Source: Xanthomonas sp. DAR 80977 (GTDB lineage: Bacteria; Pseudomonadota; Gammaproteobacteria; Xanthomonadales; Xanthomonadaceae). Taken from it: a stretch of DNA of 64,000 bases. Position numbers and translations under genes: made by a program. Every line of letters begins with the position of its first letter. Within the stretch, counting starts at the first letter, position 1. The notes under the pieces were generated by a model that made no database searches, was not told the origin of the DNA, and saw only the letters and a program-made list of their open reading frames with translations. Shown here one piece after another: positions 1 to 9,056 of this stretch. The stretch lies in assembly GCF_041240605.1 (NCBI RefSeq), contig NZ_CP162487.1, positions 4,471,001 to 4,535,000 on the forward strand, in the 5' to 3' direction.

Positions 1-523
1 TGCCTTCCAGGTGTTCCTCGCCGGCCTGCGCGTTGAGGAAGGTGTCGCCCTCGCGCGCCCACACCCCGGAGTAGCGGGCCATGCTCATGTTGCCGTTGTA
101 CTTGGCGTTGGCCTTGATCGTGTCGGCCTGGTTCTGCGCCCACGGCGCCAGGGTCTCGCCGCTGAACACCATCGCCACGGTCAGCAACAACATCGTGGCC
201 GCCGCGGCCACGCTCAGCCGCGGCCGCGACAGGCCCAGCGCGCGCAGCGCGGTCAGTTCCGAGGTCGCCGCCAGCTGGCCCAGGCCCATCAGCACGCCGA
301 TCACCGCGCCGGTCGGGAACAGGGTGTAGGCGCGCCGCGGCACGGTGTAGGCGACGAACGCCACGGCGTGGCCGAGGCTGTAGCTGCCCTTGCCGATGTC
401 CTTGAATTCGTTGGACAAGGCCATGATCACGTCGAGCCCGAGCAGGACCGCCCAGGTCAGCAGGACGGTGCCGAGCACGGCGCGGCCGACGTAGACGTCG
501 TGCAGGTTCGGACGCAGCCTCAT
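1..523 (-). CDS. lptG: LptG, LPS transport permease (partial, C-terminus outside window)
   Basis: Inner-membrane permease that pairs with LptF in the LptB2FG ABC complex, which extracts LPS from the inner membrane and feeds it to the LptC-A-D bridge. The reverse-strand reading begins MRLRPNLHDVYVGRAVLGT and continues through an N-terminal membrane segment, a second hydrophobic stretch, and the EL-T-LRALG coupling-helix motif found in both LptF and LptG. About 174 residues are present and the rest runs off the left edge. The start codon overlaps the lptF stop as ATGA (520-523), so translation is probably coupled. Family assignment rests on sequence and on its position next to lptF. Confidence 0.9.
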   Translation of the reverse strand, partial: MRLRPNLHDVYVGRAVLGTVLLTWAVLLGLDVIMALSNEFKDIGKGSYSLGHAVAFVAYTVPRRAYTLFPTGAVIGVLMGLGQLAATSELTALRALGLSRPRLSVAAAATMLLLTVAMVFSGETLAPWAQNQADTIKANAKYNGNMSMARYSGVWAREGDTFLNAQAGEEHLEG

Positions 524-1605
524 GCCGTCTGCCTCCGCGGCCGCGACAGGCGGCCGTCGCGCAGGTAGCTCCACACCGCCAGCGCCAGCAGCGGCAGGGT
601 CAGCCACCACAGGCCCAGCGCGCGCGGCAGCTTGTCGGTGCTCAGCCACTGGGTGCCGATGAACATCAGGTTGGTGCCGACCAGGTAGGCCAGGAACGCC
701 AGCATGATCCGGCCGTAGCGCTGCTGCCGCGGCGAACTGCGCGACAGCGGCAGGGTCAGCAGGGCGAAGGCCAGCGCCAGCAGCGGCGGCGCCAGGCGCG
801 CGTGCAGCTGCGCATTGGCCTGCGGGCGCGGGTCGCCGATCAGCTTGGCGGTGGGCAGCAGCTCGGGATCGTCGTCCTTGCGCGCCTCGCTGCGGTCCGG
901 CAGGGCCACGTCGTTGCTGACGTAGCGCATCATCCGGTAGTCCAGGCCGTCGCCGGCCAGCGGGCCCTCGACGCGGTAGCCGTCCTCCAGGCGCAGGTAG
1001 CGGTCGGCCCTGCCCTCGAAGAACATCGCGCCGCGCTGCGCGGTGACCACGTCCAGGCGGTCGTCCTTCTGCCGCTGCATGAACACCTTGCCCAGCTTGG
1101 TGCCGTCGCCGGACAGGGTGCTGATGTAGACGATGCCGCCGTCGGACAGCGGGGTGAAGCGCCCGGCCTCCAGCCCGGCCATCAGCAGGCTGCGGTTGGC
1201 CTCGTCGATCAGCCGGTCGGAGGTGCGGTCGGCCCACGGGCCCAGCCACAGCGAGCACAGCCCGACCAGGGTCACCACCGGCACCACCAGCATCAGGATC
1301 GGCCGCAGCAGGCGCCGCGGGCCGACGCCGATGGCGGTGATCACCGCCATCTCCGAGTCGCGGTACAGCCGCGCCAGCGCCAGCAGCAGGCCCAGCATCA
1401 GCGCCAGCGGCAGGATCAGCGGCAGGTACACCACGAATTGCAGGCCGAGCTGGGAGAACAGCAACTTGGCCGGGATGCGGCCATCGGCGATGTTGCCCAG
1501 GATATCGACCAGCACGCCGCCGACGCTGACCACCAGCAACACGATGAGGGTGGCCAAGAAGCTCTGGATGAAATCGCGCAGCAGGTATCGATCGAGCTTC
1601 GGCAT
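520..1605 (-). CDS. lptF: LptF, LPS transport permease
   Basis: Partner permease of LptG in the LPS-extracting ABC transporter. The 361 residues match the usual length. The N-terminus MPKLDRYLLRDFIQSF leads into three clustered membrane helices, with the coupling region R-YRDSEM-VITAIGVGPRRLL near residues 80-100. A periplasmic beta-jellyroll of about 150 residues follows, then three C-terminal helices (LAPPLLALAFALLTLPLS onward). It is transcribed away from pepA across a 108-bp gap, and lptF-lptG / pepA-holC-valS is the same order as in E. coli, which supports both assignments. Confidence 0.96.
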   Translation of the reverse strand: MPKLDRYLLRDFIQSFLATLIVLLVVSVGGVLVDILGNIADGRIPAKLLFSQLGLQFVVYLPLILPLALMLGLLLALARLYRDSEMAVITAIGVGPRRLLRPILMLVVPVVTLVGLCSLWLGPWADRTSDRLIDEANRSLLMAGLEAGRFTPLSDGGIVYISTLSGDGTKLGKVFMQRQKDDRLDVVTAQRGAMFFEGRADRYLRLEDGYRVEGPLAGDGLDYRMMRYVSNDVALPDRSEARKDDDPELLPTAKLIGDPRPQANAQLHARLAPPLLALAFALLTLPLSRSSPRQQRYGRIMLAFLAYLVGTNLMFIGTQWLSTDKLPRALGLWWLTLPLLALAVWSYLRDGRLSRPRRQTA

Positions 1606-1713
1606 GGGGGTGGGTTGATTTAAACTCTCGGATTCGTTCGCGGCGGAGCCAGCCTAACCCGGCTGGACGTAAACAGCCCGCGATTGTACGGATTTGCCAA
1701 CGGAATCTGATCA
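1606..1713. promoter_or_regulatory. Divergent intergenic region lptF / pepA
   Basis: This 108-bp gap between divergently transcribed lptF and pepA must carry both promoters. It contains an AT-richer stretch (tttaaactctcg near 1619-1630) upstream of lptF. I cannot assign convincing -35/-10 hexamers by eye. Confidence 0.4.
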
Positions 1714-3198
1714 ATGGCCCTGGAATTCACCCTGAACCACGACGCCCCGGCTACCGCGGCGTTCGATTGCATCGTCGTCGGCGTGTTCGCCGACAAGCGC
1801 CTGTCGCCTGCCGCCCAGGCCCTGGATGCGGCCAGCGGCGGACGCCTGGCGGCCCTGGCCGGCCGCGGCGACGTCGCCGGCAAGACCGGCGCCACCGCGC
1901 TGCTGCACGACCTGCCGGGGGTCGCCGCGCCGCGCGTGCTCGTGGTCGGCCTGGGCGAGGCCGCCAAGTTCGGCGTGCCGCAGTACCTGAAGGCGGTCGG
2001 CGACGCGGCCCGTGCGCTGAAGAGCGGGCCGGTGGCCAAGGCGCTGTTCACCCTGTCCGAACTGGAGGTCAAGGGCCGCGACCAGGCCTGGGCGATCCGC
2101 CAGGCGGTGATCGCCAGCGACCACGCCTGCTACCGCTACACCGCCACCCTGGGCAAGAAGAAGCCCGACGACAGCGGCCTGGCCAAGCTGGCCGTGTTCG
2201 GCGAGGACGCCACCGCACTGGTCCAGGGCCAGGCCATCGCCGCCGGCGTGAAGTTCGCCCGCGAGCTCGGCAACCTGCCGCCGAACCTGTGCACCCCGGC
2301 CTACCTGGCCGAGACCGCGGCGGCCTTCGCCGACGGCGTCGACGGCGCCGAGGCCGAGATCCTCGACGAGACGCAGATGCAGGACCTGGGCATGGGCTCG
2401 CTGCTGGCGGTGGCGCGCGGCTCGGCCAATCGCCCGCGGCTGCTGGTGCTGAAGTGGCACGGCGGCGGCGACGCCAAGCCCTACGTGCTGGTCGGCAAGG
2501 GCATCACCTTCGATACCGGCGGCGTCAACCTGAAGACCCAGGGCGGCATCGAGGAGATGAAGTACGACATGTGCGGCGGCGCCAACGTCATCGGCACCTT
2601 CGTCGCCGCGGCCACCGCGCGCCTGCCGCTGAACCTGGTGGTGGTGGTGCCGGCGGTGGAGAACGCGATCGACGGCAACGCCTACCGCCCGTCGGACGTG
2701 ATCACCAGCATGTCCGGCAAGACCATCGAGGTCGGCAACACCGACGCCGAAGGCCGCCTGATCCTGTGCGACGCGCTGACCTACGCCGAGCGCTTCAACC
2801 CCGAGGCGCTGATCGACGTGGCCACCCTGACCGGCGCCTGCATGGTCGCGCTCGGCCACCAGACCGCCGGCCTGATGAGCAAGCACGACGACCTGGCCAA
2901 CGAGCTGCTGGCCGCCGGCGAGCACGTGTTCGACCGCGCCTGGCGCCTGCCGCTGTGGGACGAATACCAGGGCCTGCTCGATTCCAGCTTCGCCGACGTC
3001 TACAACATCGGCGGCCGCTGGGCCGGCGCCATCACCGCCGGCTGCTTCCTGTCGCGCTTCACCGAAGGCCAGCGCTGGGCGCACCTGGACATCGCCGGCG
3101 TGGCCAGCGACGAAGGCAAGCGCGGCATGGCGACCGGGCGGCCGGTGGGGCTGTTGAGCCAGTGGTTGCTCGACCGCGCCGCGGGCGGCGCGGCGTGA
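1714..3198 (+). CDS. pepA: Leucyl aminopeptidase PepA (M17)
   Basis: Cytosolic di-metal M17 aminopeptidase that removes N-terminal residues from peptides. In E. coli the same protein also binds DNA in Xer recombination and carAB control. The 494-residue length is typical. The C-terminal catalytic domain shows VGKGITFDTGGVNLK (metal ligands and catalytic lysine) and the signature NTDAEGRL at residues 342-349. It ends with the conserved GRWAGAITAGCFLSRF region followed by HLDIAG. It starts with ATG and is followed by holC and valS as in other gammaproteobacteria. Confidence 0.97.
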   Translation: MALEFTLNHDAPATAAFDCIVVGVFADKRLSPAAQALDAASGGRLAALAGRGDVAGKTGATALLHDLPGVAAPRVLVVGLGEAAKFGVPQYLKAVGDAARALKSGPVAKALFTLSELEVKGRDQAWAIRQAVIASDHACYRYTATLGKKKPDDSGLAKLAVFGEDATALVQGQAIAAGVKFARELGNLPPNLCTPAYLAETAAAFADGVDGAEAEILDETQMQDLGMGSLLAVARGSANRPRLLVLKWHGGGDAKPYVLVGKGITFDTGGVNLKTQGGIEEMKYDMCGGANVIGTFVAAATARLPLNLVVVVPAVENAIDGNAYRPSDVITSMSGKTIEVGNTDAEGRLILCDALTYAERFNPEALIDVATLTGACMVALGHQTAGLMSKHDDLANELLAAGEHVFDRAWRLPLWDEYQGLLDSSFADVYNIGGRWAGAITAGCFLSRFTEGQRWAHLDIAGVASDEGKRGMATGRPVGLLSQWLLDRAAGGAA

Positions 3199-3199
3199 T

Positions 3200-3320
3200 T
3201 GGGGAGTCGGGATTGGGGAGTCGCGAAAAGCGCCTCCCCTTTTCCCCCGTCCCGCACCTTGCGCCGACGTTCGCGACCTGCGTTGGCCAATCCCCGATCC
3301 CGAACAACGAATCCCCGCCC
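3200..3320. repeat. Intergenic inverted repeat of GGGGATT/AATCCCC type (copy a)
   Basis: Between pepA and holC, tggggagtcgggattgggga (about 3201-3220) is echoed in inverted form by ccaatccccgatcccgaac (about 3288-3306). The region could fold into a long imperfect stem. The same element recurs at 3751-3850 and 16398-16506. Confidence 0.65.
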
Positions 3321-3322
3321 TG

Positions 3323-3745
3323 ATGCGCGCCGACTTCTACCTGATCGCCAAGCCGCGCTTCCTCACCGAGCCGCTGCGGCTGGTGTGCGAGCTGGCGCGC
3401 AAGGCCAACGACGCCAACCTGTGGACGCTGGTGCTGGCGCGCGACCAGGCGCAGGCCGAGGAGCTGGACGAGCTGCTGTGGGCGTTCGACCCCGATGCCT
3501 ACATCCCGCACCAGATCGCCGGCGCCGATGTCGACGAGGAAGAGGCGCAGGTGCTGATCGTCCCGCCCGGCGTGGAAGCGCCGTCGCGCGCGCTGGCGAT
3601 CAACCTGCGCGACGACGCCTACCTCGGCGCCTGCGAGCGCGTGCTGGAAGTGGTGCCGGCCGATCCAGCCGCGCGCGAGCCGCTGCGCGAACGCTGGAAG
3701 CAGTACAAGGCGCTGGGCTTCGAGGTCAGCAAGTACGACATGTGA
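3323..3745 (+). CDS. holC: DNA polymerase III chi subunit HolC
   Basis: Accessory subunit of the replicative clamp loader. Chi binds single-stranded DNA-binding protein and is tethered to the loader by psi. The 140 residues open with MRADFYLIAKPRF, the usual chi start. They contain LVCELARKANDANLWTLVLA, equivalent to the conserved helix after the first strand, and LWAFDPDAYIPHQI, the chi 'FIPH' region. The C-terminal AREPLRERWKQYKALGFEV is also typical. It sits between pepA and valS as in E. coli. A candidate psi partner is encoded at 9545-10033. Confidence 0.93.
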   Translation: MRADFYLIAKPRFLTEPLRLVCELARKANDANLWTLVLARDQAQAEELDELLWAFDPDAYIPHQIAGADVDEEEAQVLIVPPGVEAPSRALAINLRDDAYLGACERVLEVVPADPAAREPLRERWKQYKALGFEVSKYDM

Positions 3746-3750
3746 TGGGG

Positions 3751-3850
3751 CCGGGATTGGGGATTGGGGATTCGGAATGGATCCCTGCCCTGTCCCCCTT
3801 CATCGGCATGGCACCGCAACGAATCCCGAATCACGAATCCCCAATCCCGG
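3751..3850. repeat. Intergenic inverted repeat of GGGGATT/AATCCCC type (copy b)
   Basis: The holC-valS gap is almost wholly this element. The left arm ccgggattggggattgggg (3751-3769) is a run of GGGGATT-like units. The right arm near 3820-3850 carries the complements (cgaatcccgaatcacgaatc, then cccaatcccgg). The arms are separated by about 40 bp. Confidence 0.7.
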
Positions 3851-3857
3851 CTCCTCA

Positions 3858-6767
3858 ATGACCACCCTCGCCCCCAGCTACGACCCCAAGTCCTTCGAAT
3901 CGCGCCTGTACGCCCAGTGGGAAGCGGCCGGCTACTTCAAGCCGTCCGGGCAGGGCGAGCCGTACACGGTGCTGCTGCCGCCGCCGAACGTGACCGGCAC
4001 CCTGCACATGGGCCACGCCTTCCAGCAGACGCTGATGGACGCGCTGGTGCGCTACCACCGCATGCGCGGCTTCGACACGCTGTGGCAGGTCGGCAGCGAC
4101 CACGCCGGCATCGCCACCGAGATGGTGGTGTCGCGCAACCTGGCGCTGGAAGGCAAGGGCGAGACCCGCGACTCGCTGGGGCGCGAGGGCTTCATCGCCA
4201 AGGTCTGGGAATGGAAGGCGCAGTCGGGCGACATCATCGAACGGCAGATGCGCCGCCTGGGCACCTCCAGCGACTGGTCGCGCAGCACCTTCACCATGGA
4301 CCCGCAGCCGTCGGCGGCGGTGGTCGAGGCGTTCGTGCGCTGGCACGAACAGGGCCTGATCTACCGCGGCCAGCGCCTGGTCAACTGGGACCCGGTGCTG
4401 AAGACCGCGATCTCCGACCTGGAAGTGGAGAACGTCGAGGAAGACGGCTTCCTGTGGTCGATCGCCTACGCGCTCGAGGACGGCGCCAGCTACGAACACG
4501 TCGAGCACGACGCCGACGGCAACGAGACCCTGCGCGAGACCCGCGACTACCTGGTGGTGGCCACCACGCGCCCGGAAACCCTGCTCGGCGACACCGCGGT
4601 GATGGTGCATCCGGACGATGCGCGCTACGCGCACCTGATCGGCAAGACCGTAACGCTGCCGCTGACCGGCCGCCAGGTCCCGGTGATCGGCGACGACTAC
4701 GTGGACCGCGCGTTCGGCACCGGCGTGGTCAAGGTGACCCCGGCGCACGACTTCAACGATTACCAGGTCGGCGTGCGCCACGGCCTGCCGATGATCAACC
4801 TGTTCACCCCGACCGCGGCGATCAACGACAACGCGCCGGAGCGCTACCGCGGCCTGGACCGCTACGACGCGCGCAAGGCGGTGCTGGCCGAGCTGGAAGA
4901 CCTCGGCCTCCTGGTGGAGACCAAGCCGCACAAGCTGCAGGTGCCGCGCGGCGACCGCACCGGCCAGGTGATCGAGCCCTACCTCACCGACCAGTGGTTC
5001 GTGAAGATGGACGCGCTCGCCAGGCGCGGCCTGGAGCTGGTCGAATCGGGCCAGGTGAAGTTCGTGCCGCCGAACTGGATCAACACCTACCGGCACTGGA
5101 TGGAGAACATCCAGGACTGGTGCATCAGCCGCCAGCTGTGGTGGGGTCACCGCATTCCGGCGTGGTTCGACGACGCCGGCAACTGCTACGTCGGCCGCGA
5201 CGAGGCGCAGGCGCGCGCGAAGAATGGCCTGGCTGCCGACGTCGCCCTGCACCAGGACAGCGACGTGCTGGAGACCTGGTTCTCCTCGCAGCTGTGGCCG
5301 TTCTCGACGATGGGCTGGCCCGACCCGCAGGCGATGGCCGAGCGCGGCTTCGACCGCTACCTGCCGTCGAGCGTGCTGGTCACCGGCTTCGACATCATCT
5401 TCTTCTGGGTGGCGCGGATGATCATGGCCACCGACAGCTTCACCGGCCAGGTGCCGTTCCGCGACGTGTACATCACCGGCCTGATCCGCGACAAGGACGG
5501 GCAGAAGATGTCCAAGTCCAAGGGCAACGTGCTCGACCCGCTGGACATCATCGACGGCATCAGCATCGAGGACCTGGTCGCCAAGCGCACCACCGGGCTG
5601 ATGCAGCCGCGCATGGCCGAGAAGATCGAGAAGGCCACGCGCAAGGAATTCCCCGAGGGCATCATCGCCCACGGCGCCGATGCGCTGCGCTTCACCATCG
5701 CCGCGCTGGCCGGCCACGGCCGCGACATCAAGTTCGACCTGGGCCGTGCCGAGGGCTACAAGAATTTCTGCAACAAGCTGTGGAATGCGAGCCGCTTCGT
5801 GCTCATGAATACGCGCCCCGAGGATCCCGCGGCCGCGACAGCGACAAACGCGTCGCCACGCGCCCAGGTGGCGAACCATGCGGACACCGCTTTGCATCTG
5901 GACCCGGGCAAGCACGCGCCGGTCACCGATGCCGAAAAATGGATTTTGGTGCGACTGGACAAGGTCAGCGCCGAAGCGCAGGCGCACTACGCCGCCTACC
6001 GCTTCGACCTGCTGGCGCAGTGCCTGTACGAGTTCGCCTGGAACGAGTTCTGCGACTGGTTCCTGGAGCTGACCAAGCCGGCCCTGAACGGCGACGACGC
6101 CGTCGCCGCCGACAGCACCCGCCACACCCTGCTGCTGGTGCTGGAGACGCTGCTGCGCTTGCTGCACCCGCTGACCCCGTTCGTCACCGAGGAACTGTGG
6201 CAGCAGGTGGCGCCGCGCCTGGGCATCGCCGCGCCGACCATCTCGCTGCAGCCGTATCCGCTTGCCGGCGCATTGGACGTGGCCGCCTATGCCGGCGCCG
6301 AAGCCGACATCGAGTGGCTCAAGGCGATGGTCTCGGCGCTGCGCCGGGTGCGCAGCGAACTCAACGTGCCGCCGTCCAGGCTGGTGCCGCTGCTGCTGCA
6401 GGGCGGCCACGCCGAAGACCGCACGCGGGTGGAGCGCTTCGCCTCGCAGCTGACGTTCCTGCTGCGGCTGGAGGCGATCCAGTGGCTGGACGCGGCACAG
6501 GACGCACCGCCGGCCGCGGCGGCGATCGTCGGCGAGCTGCGACTGCTGGTGCCGCTGGAAGGCCTGGTCGACCTGGACGCCGAGCGCAGCCGCCTGGACA
6601 AGGAGATCAAGCGCGTGGACGCGGAGATCGGCAAGTGCAACGGCAAGCTCGGCAACGCCACCTTCGTGCAGAACGCACCGGCGGCGGTGGTCGAGCAGGA
6701 GCGCGCGCGCCTGGCCGACTGGACCACGCAGCTGGCCGGGCTGCGCGAGCAGCGCGCCAAGCTGTAA
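3858..6767 (+). CDS. valS: Valyl-tRNA synthetase
   Basis: Charges tRNA-Val and edits mischarged threonine. The class I signature HMGH is at residues 50-53 and KMSKS at 550-554. Between them is the CP1 editing insertion, containing VATTRPETLLGDTAV and the DFNDYQVG region. The anticodon-binding domain follows, and the C-terminus is the ValRS coiled coil (DLDAERSRLDKEIKRVDAEI). I chose the ATG at 3858 (969 residues). An in-frame ATG 27 codons upstream would translate the intergenic repeat and add residues not seen in the family. Confidence 0.96.
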   Translation: MTTLAPSYDPKSFESRLYAQWEAAGYFKPSGQGEPYTVLLPPPNVTGTLHMGHAFQQTLMDALVRYHRMRGFDTLWQVGSDHAGIATEMVVSRNLALEGKGETRDSLGREGFIAKVWEWKAQSGDIIERQMRRLGTSSDWSRSTFTMDPQPSAAVVEAFVRWHEQGLIYRGQRLVNWDPVLKTAISDLEVENVEEDGFLWSIAYALEDGASYEHVEHDADGNETLRETRDYLVVATTRPETLLGDTAVMVHPDDARYAHLIGKTVTLPLTGRQVPVIGDDYVDRAFGTGVVKVTPAHDFNDYQVGVRHGLPMINLFTPTAAINDNAPERYRGLDRYDARKAVLAELEDLGLLVETKPHKLQVPRGDRTGQVIEPYLTDQWFVKMDALARRGLELVESGQVKFVPPNWINTYRHWMENIQDWCISRQLWWGHRIPAWFDDAGNCYVGRDEAQARAKNGLAADVALHQDSDVLETWFSSQLWPFSTMGWPDPQAMAERGFDRYLPSSVLVTGFDIIFFWVARMIMATDSFTGQVPFRDVYITGLIRDKDGQKMSKSKGNVLDPLDIIDGISIEDLVAKRTTGLMQPRMAEKIEKATRKEFPEGIIAHGADALRFTIAALAGHGRDIKFDLGRAEGYKNFCNKLWNASRFVLMNTRPEDPAAATATNASPRAQVANHADTALHLDPGKHAPVTDAEKWILVRLDKVSAEAQAHYAAYRFDLLAQCLYEFAWNEFCDWFLELTKPALNGDDAVAADSTRHTLLLVLETLLRLLHPLTPFVTEELWQQVAPRLGIAAPTISLQPYPLAGALDVAAYAGAEADIEWLKAMVSALRRVRSELNVPPSRLVPLLLQGGHAEDRTRVERFASQLTFLLRLEAIQWLDAAQDAPPAAAAIVGELRLLVPLEGLVDLDAERSRLDKEIKRVDAEIGKCNGKLGNATFVQNAPAAVVEQERARLADWTTQLAGLREQRAKL

Positions 6768-6788
6768 GTCGCGGACGACCCCAAGCGC

Positions 6789-7241
6789 ATGAAGCTGCGC
6801 GTGCCGCCGCCGCTGATCGTGGTCGCCGGCGCGCTGTGCGCATGGGGTGCCGCACATGCCTGGCCGGCGGCGACGTTGCTCCTGCCGGGTCAACGCTCGC
6901 TGGGCGCAGCGGTGATCGTTGCCGGAGCGGTCGCCAACGTGGCGCCCAAACTGCACTTTCGCCACGCCGGGACCACGGTCAATCCGCTGCATCCGCAGCG
7001 CGCCAGTGCCTTGGTGCAATCCGGGCTGCATCGCTATTCGCGCAACCCCATGTACCTGGGACATGCGCTGATCCTGCTGGGCTGGATGCTGTGCCTCGGC
7101 CATCCGGCCGCAGGTGTTTCCCTGGCGTTCTATCTGCTGTACGTCGATCGCGTACAGATTCCGCGCGAAGAAGCGGCATTACGCGAACGCTTCAGCACCG
7201 ATTACACGGAGTATTGCCGGCGCGTGCGACGCTGGCTGTAG
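6789..7241 (+). CDS. Isoprenylcysteine carboxyl methyltransferase-family membrane protein
   Basis: Small integral-membrane methyltransferase of the ICMT/PEMT superfamily, 150 residues with about four hydrophobic segments. The C-terminal signature is clear: HRYSRNPMYLGHALILLGW (SAM-binding RNPMY motif), then VDRVQIPREEAALRERF and YTEYCRRVRRWL, the usual EE...F...Y..Y...R pattern. The bacterial substrate is not known, since proteobacteria lack the eukaryotic CaaX substrates, so only the family is assigned. It starts 21 bp after valS and may be read through from it. Confidence 0.8.
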   Translation: MKLRVPPPLIVVAGALCAWGAAHAWPAATLLLPGQRSLGAAVIVAGAVANVAPKLHFRHAGTTVNPLHPQRASALVQSGLHRYSRNPMYLGHALILLGWMLCLGHPAAGVSLAFYLLYVDRVQIPREEAALRERFSTDYTEYCRRVRRWL

Positions 7242-7265
7242 TGGGAATTCCGCGACACGACAATC

Positions 7266-7295
7266 GGCCGCCGCCCGGCATCGCGGGCGGCGGCC
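7266..7295. terminator. Strong hairpin between convergent genes
   Basis: A perfect 12-bp stem (ggccgccgcccg / cgggcggcggcc) closes a 6-base loop between the methyltransferase gene and the convergent pectate lyase gene. Neither strand has a clear U-tract, so it may act as a bidirectional or Rho-assisted terminator or as an RNA-stability element. Confidence 0.55.
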
Positions 7296-7303
7296 TGCAA
7301 CAC

Positions 7304-8455
7304 TCAGAGCTTGCCCGCGCCGGCCTTGGCCTTGACGTCGCTCGCCACCTGGTTCGCCGGCAGTAGCGAATAGGTGTACGGCGGGGTCCAGCCGATGCTG
7401 TTGTTCCACGAGCAGGTCAGCGCCTTGCCGTTGAGCAGCGAGCCGAAATCGCGGTACACGCTGCCGCCGTAGTCGGCGGCGATCTTGTCGCAGCTGCTGA
7501 CGCCGGCGATGTCGAAGGCGTTGTTCTCGGAGAAGATCTTCGACTCCTTGCCGACGCCGTGTGCGTGCGAGAACGGATACACCGCGTGGCTGGTGCTGCC
7601 CACGTGGTAATTGTTGTACAGGTGCACCTGGCCGAAGCGCACCCGCGGCGCGCGCGCGGAGATGTTCTCGAACAGCGTGTTGTGGATGGTCACCTTCAAC
7701 TTGCCGCTGTCGGTGCTGGAGGCGCTGTCGCTGGAACCGATCAGGTTGTTCTTCTCGTGCGACTTGAACGCCGAATACGAGATGGTCACGTAGTTGGCGC
7801 CCTTCTTCACGTCCAGCGCGCCGTCGTGATGCTGCTTGGGGCGGCCGTTGGCGGTGCCGTTCTGGTCGTCGGTGCGGCGCCCGTCGGTGAAGGTGACATG
7901 GTCCACCCACACGTTGCTGGCGCCTTCGATGGTCAGCCCGTCGTACTCGGAATTCCAGTTGCCGGCGCTGCCGTCGTCCGGATCCCACACCGGCTGCGGA
8001 TCCCACGGATTTTCGATGGTGAGGTTGCGGATGATCACGTCGTTGGCCTTGACGTACAGATAGCCCTCGCGGATCTGCGCATTGGAACCGACGCCGATCA
8101 GCGTGGTCTTGGTGGGGATGTCCAGGCGCGCACGGCTCTTCATGTCCGCGGTGGTGCTGTACGGCGTACCCTCGCTGACGTCGATGATGCCGCTGATCTT
8201 GATGATGCGGCCGTTGCTGCCGACGCTGGCCTTCAGCGCGGTCTTCAGCTGCGCGGCGGTGCTGACGCTGTAGACGTTGGCCGCGGCGGCCTTGGAACCG
8301 CCCTTGGTGCCGCCGTTCTGCGTCGCCCACCCGGTGCTGGCGACCTCCAGGCTGGCATCGGCGTAGGCGCTGCCGGTCGCGCCCGCCAGACAGACTGCAA
8401 GCGCAATCGCATGGGTGAGCGTGCGCGGGGATGCGATGAGTGACTGTGTCTTCAT
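7304..8455 (-). CDS. Secreted pectate lyase, polysaccharide lyase family 1
   Basis: Extracellular plant cell-wall enzyme that cleaves polygalacturonate by beta-elimination with Ca2+. The 383-residue precursor starts at the ATG at 8455, preceded by GAGG. Its signal peptide ends at ATGSAYA|DA (cut after residue 32), as expected for Sec export followed by type II secretion. The parallel beta-helix carries the PL1 signature NVWVDHVTF and the YDGLTIEGASN and KKGANYVTISYSAF rungs. ENISARAPRVRFGQVHLYNNY is the C-terminal active-site strand with conserved arginines. This is a virulence-type enzyme in soft-rot and leaf-spot bacteria. Its promoter lies in the 600-bp gap toward rimI. Confidence 0.92.
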   Translation of the reverse strand: MKTQSLIASPRTLTHAIALAVCLAGATGSAYADASLEVASTGWATQNGGTKGGSKAAAANVYSVSTAAQLKTALKASVGSNGRIIKISGIIDVSEGTPYSTTADMKSRARLDIPTKTTLIGVGSNAQIREGYLYVKANDVIIRNLTIENPWDPQPVWDPDDGSAGNWNSEYDGLTIEGASNVWVDHVTFTDGRRTDDQNGTANGRPKQHHDGALDVKKGANYVTISYSAFKSHEKNNLIGSSDSASSTDSGKLKVTIHNTLFENISARAPRVRFGQVHLYNNYHVGSTSHAVYPFSHAHGVGKESKIFSENNAFDIAGVSSCDKIAADYGGSVYRDFGSLLNGKALTCSWNNSIGWTPPYTYSLLPANQVASDVKAKAGAGKL

Positions 8456-9056
8456 CCTGGAACCTCGTAGGCATGGGTGGAGTCGCCGCGCGCGCGGCGC
8501 GTTCCGCAACGCGGAAAACGCAAGCGACGCACGCGCATTCGCTGTCCCTTCGGACAACTGCGCGTGATGCCGTGAAAGGTGGCAGCGCCGAAGAGGCGCG
8601 CACTGTAGGGAGCGCGTTGCGCTTGGGAAGAGACAAATGCGGCGTGCGCGGATCCAGCGCTGCGATGTGGGGATGGCATCTAACAAAATGCGTTCGCGAT
8701 GCGGCTCGCCCACCCGCTCCCGCTGCGGGACAACAACGCTGTCCCGACGACAAGTCGCGACATTGCGCGAATGCCCGATGCGCTCAGAACTTGCTTGAAA
8801 AATGCGGCGCCGCAGGCGGCATCGTCGGCAGGCACCGCGGGAGCGACGCCCGGCCGCCTGGGATCATCGGTCGCGATGGGCAACGGCGATAAGGTCCATT
8901 GCGGCCGGAATCGCTTGCGCAGCATTTCGCCGACCGTAGAACGGCCTGAGTCGGAATACCCCGATTACCGAAAGGAAAGCCGCGCGCCACGGCCGCAGCG
9001 TGCCACTGGCTTGCGCGCACGCCGGCGTGGCGCCGGCGACGGCACGCCGTCGCGCG
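8456..9056. other. Gene-free region upstream of the pectate lyase gene
   Basis: About 600 bp separate the pectate lyase start from the rimI stop. I see no reading frame with protein-like composition on either strand. The right end (9020-9052) has two GC-rich hairpins, cgccggcg-tgg-cgccggcg and cgacggc-ac-gccgtcg, which could end the pssA-rimI transcript. The rest presumably holds the pectate lyase promoter and leader. I looked for and did not find a plant-inducible-promoter box (TTCGC-N15-TTCGC). Confidence 0.5.

Noticed and set aside
3777..3857. Upstream ATG of valS adding 27 residues
   Set aside because: The extension is translation of the intergenic repeat and the normal ValRS N-terminus begins at 3858.
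3855..7103. Very long open frame on the minus strand opposite valS (over 1000 codons)
   Set aside because: It is antisense to a clear valyl-tRNA synthetase, is rich in Ala/Arg/Gln/His without domains, and is what GC-rich third positions produce by chance. Similar long antisense frames opposite mlaD, ETF-QO, etfA and others were also left out.
8456..9056. Plant-inducible-promoter (PIP) box for HrpX upstream of the pectate lyase gene
   Set aside because: No TTCGC-N15-TTCGC arrangement was found on the coding strand. Single TTCGC words occur by chance at this GC content.
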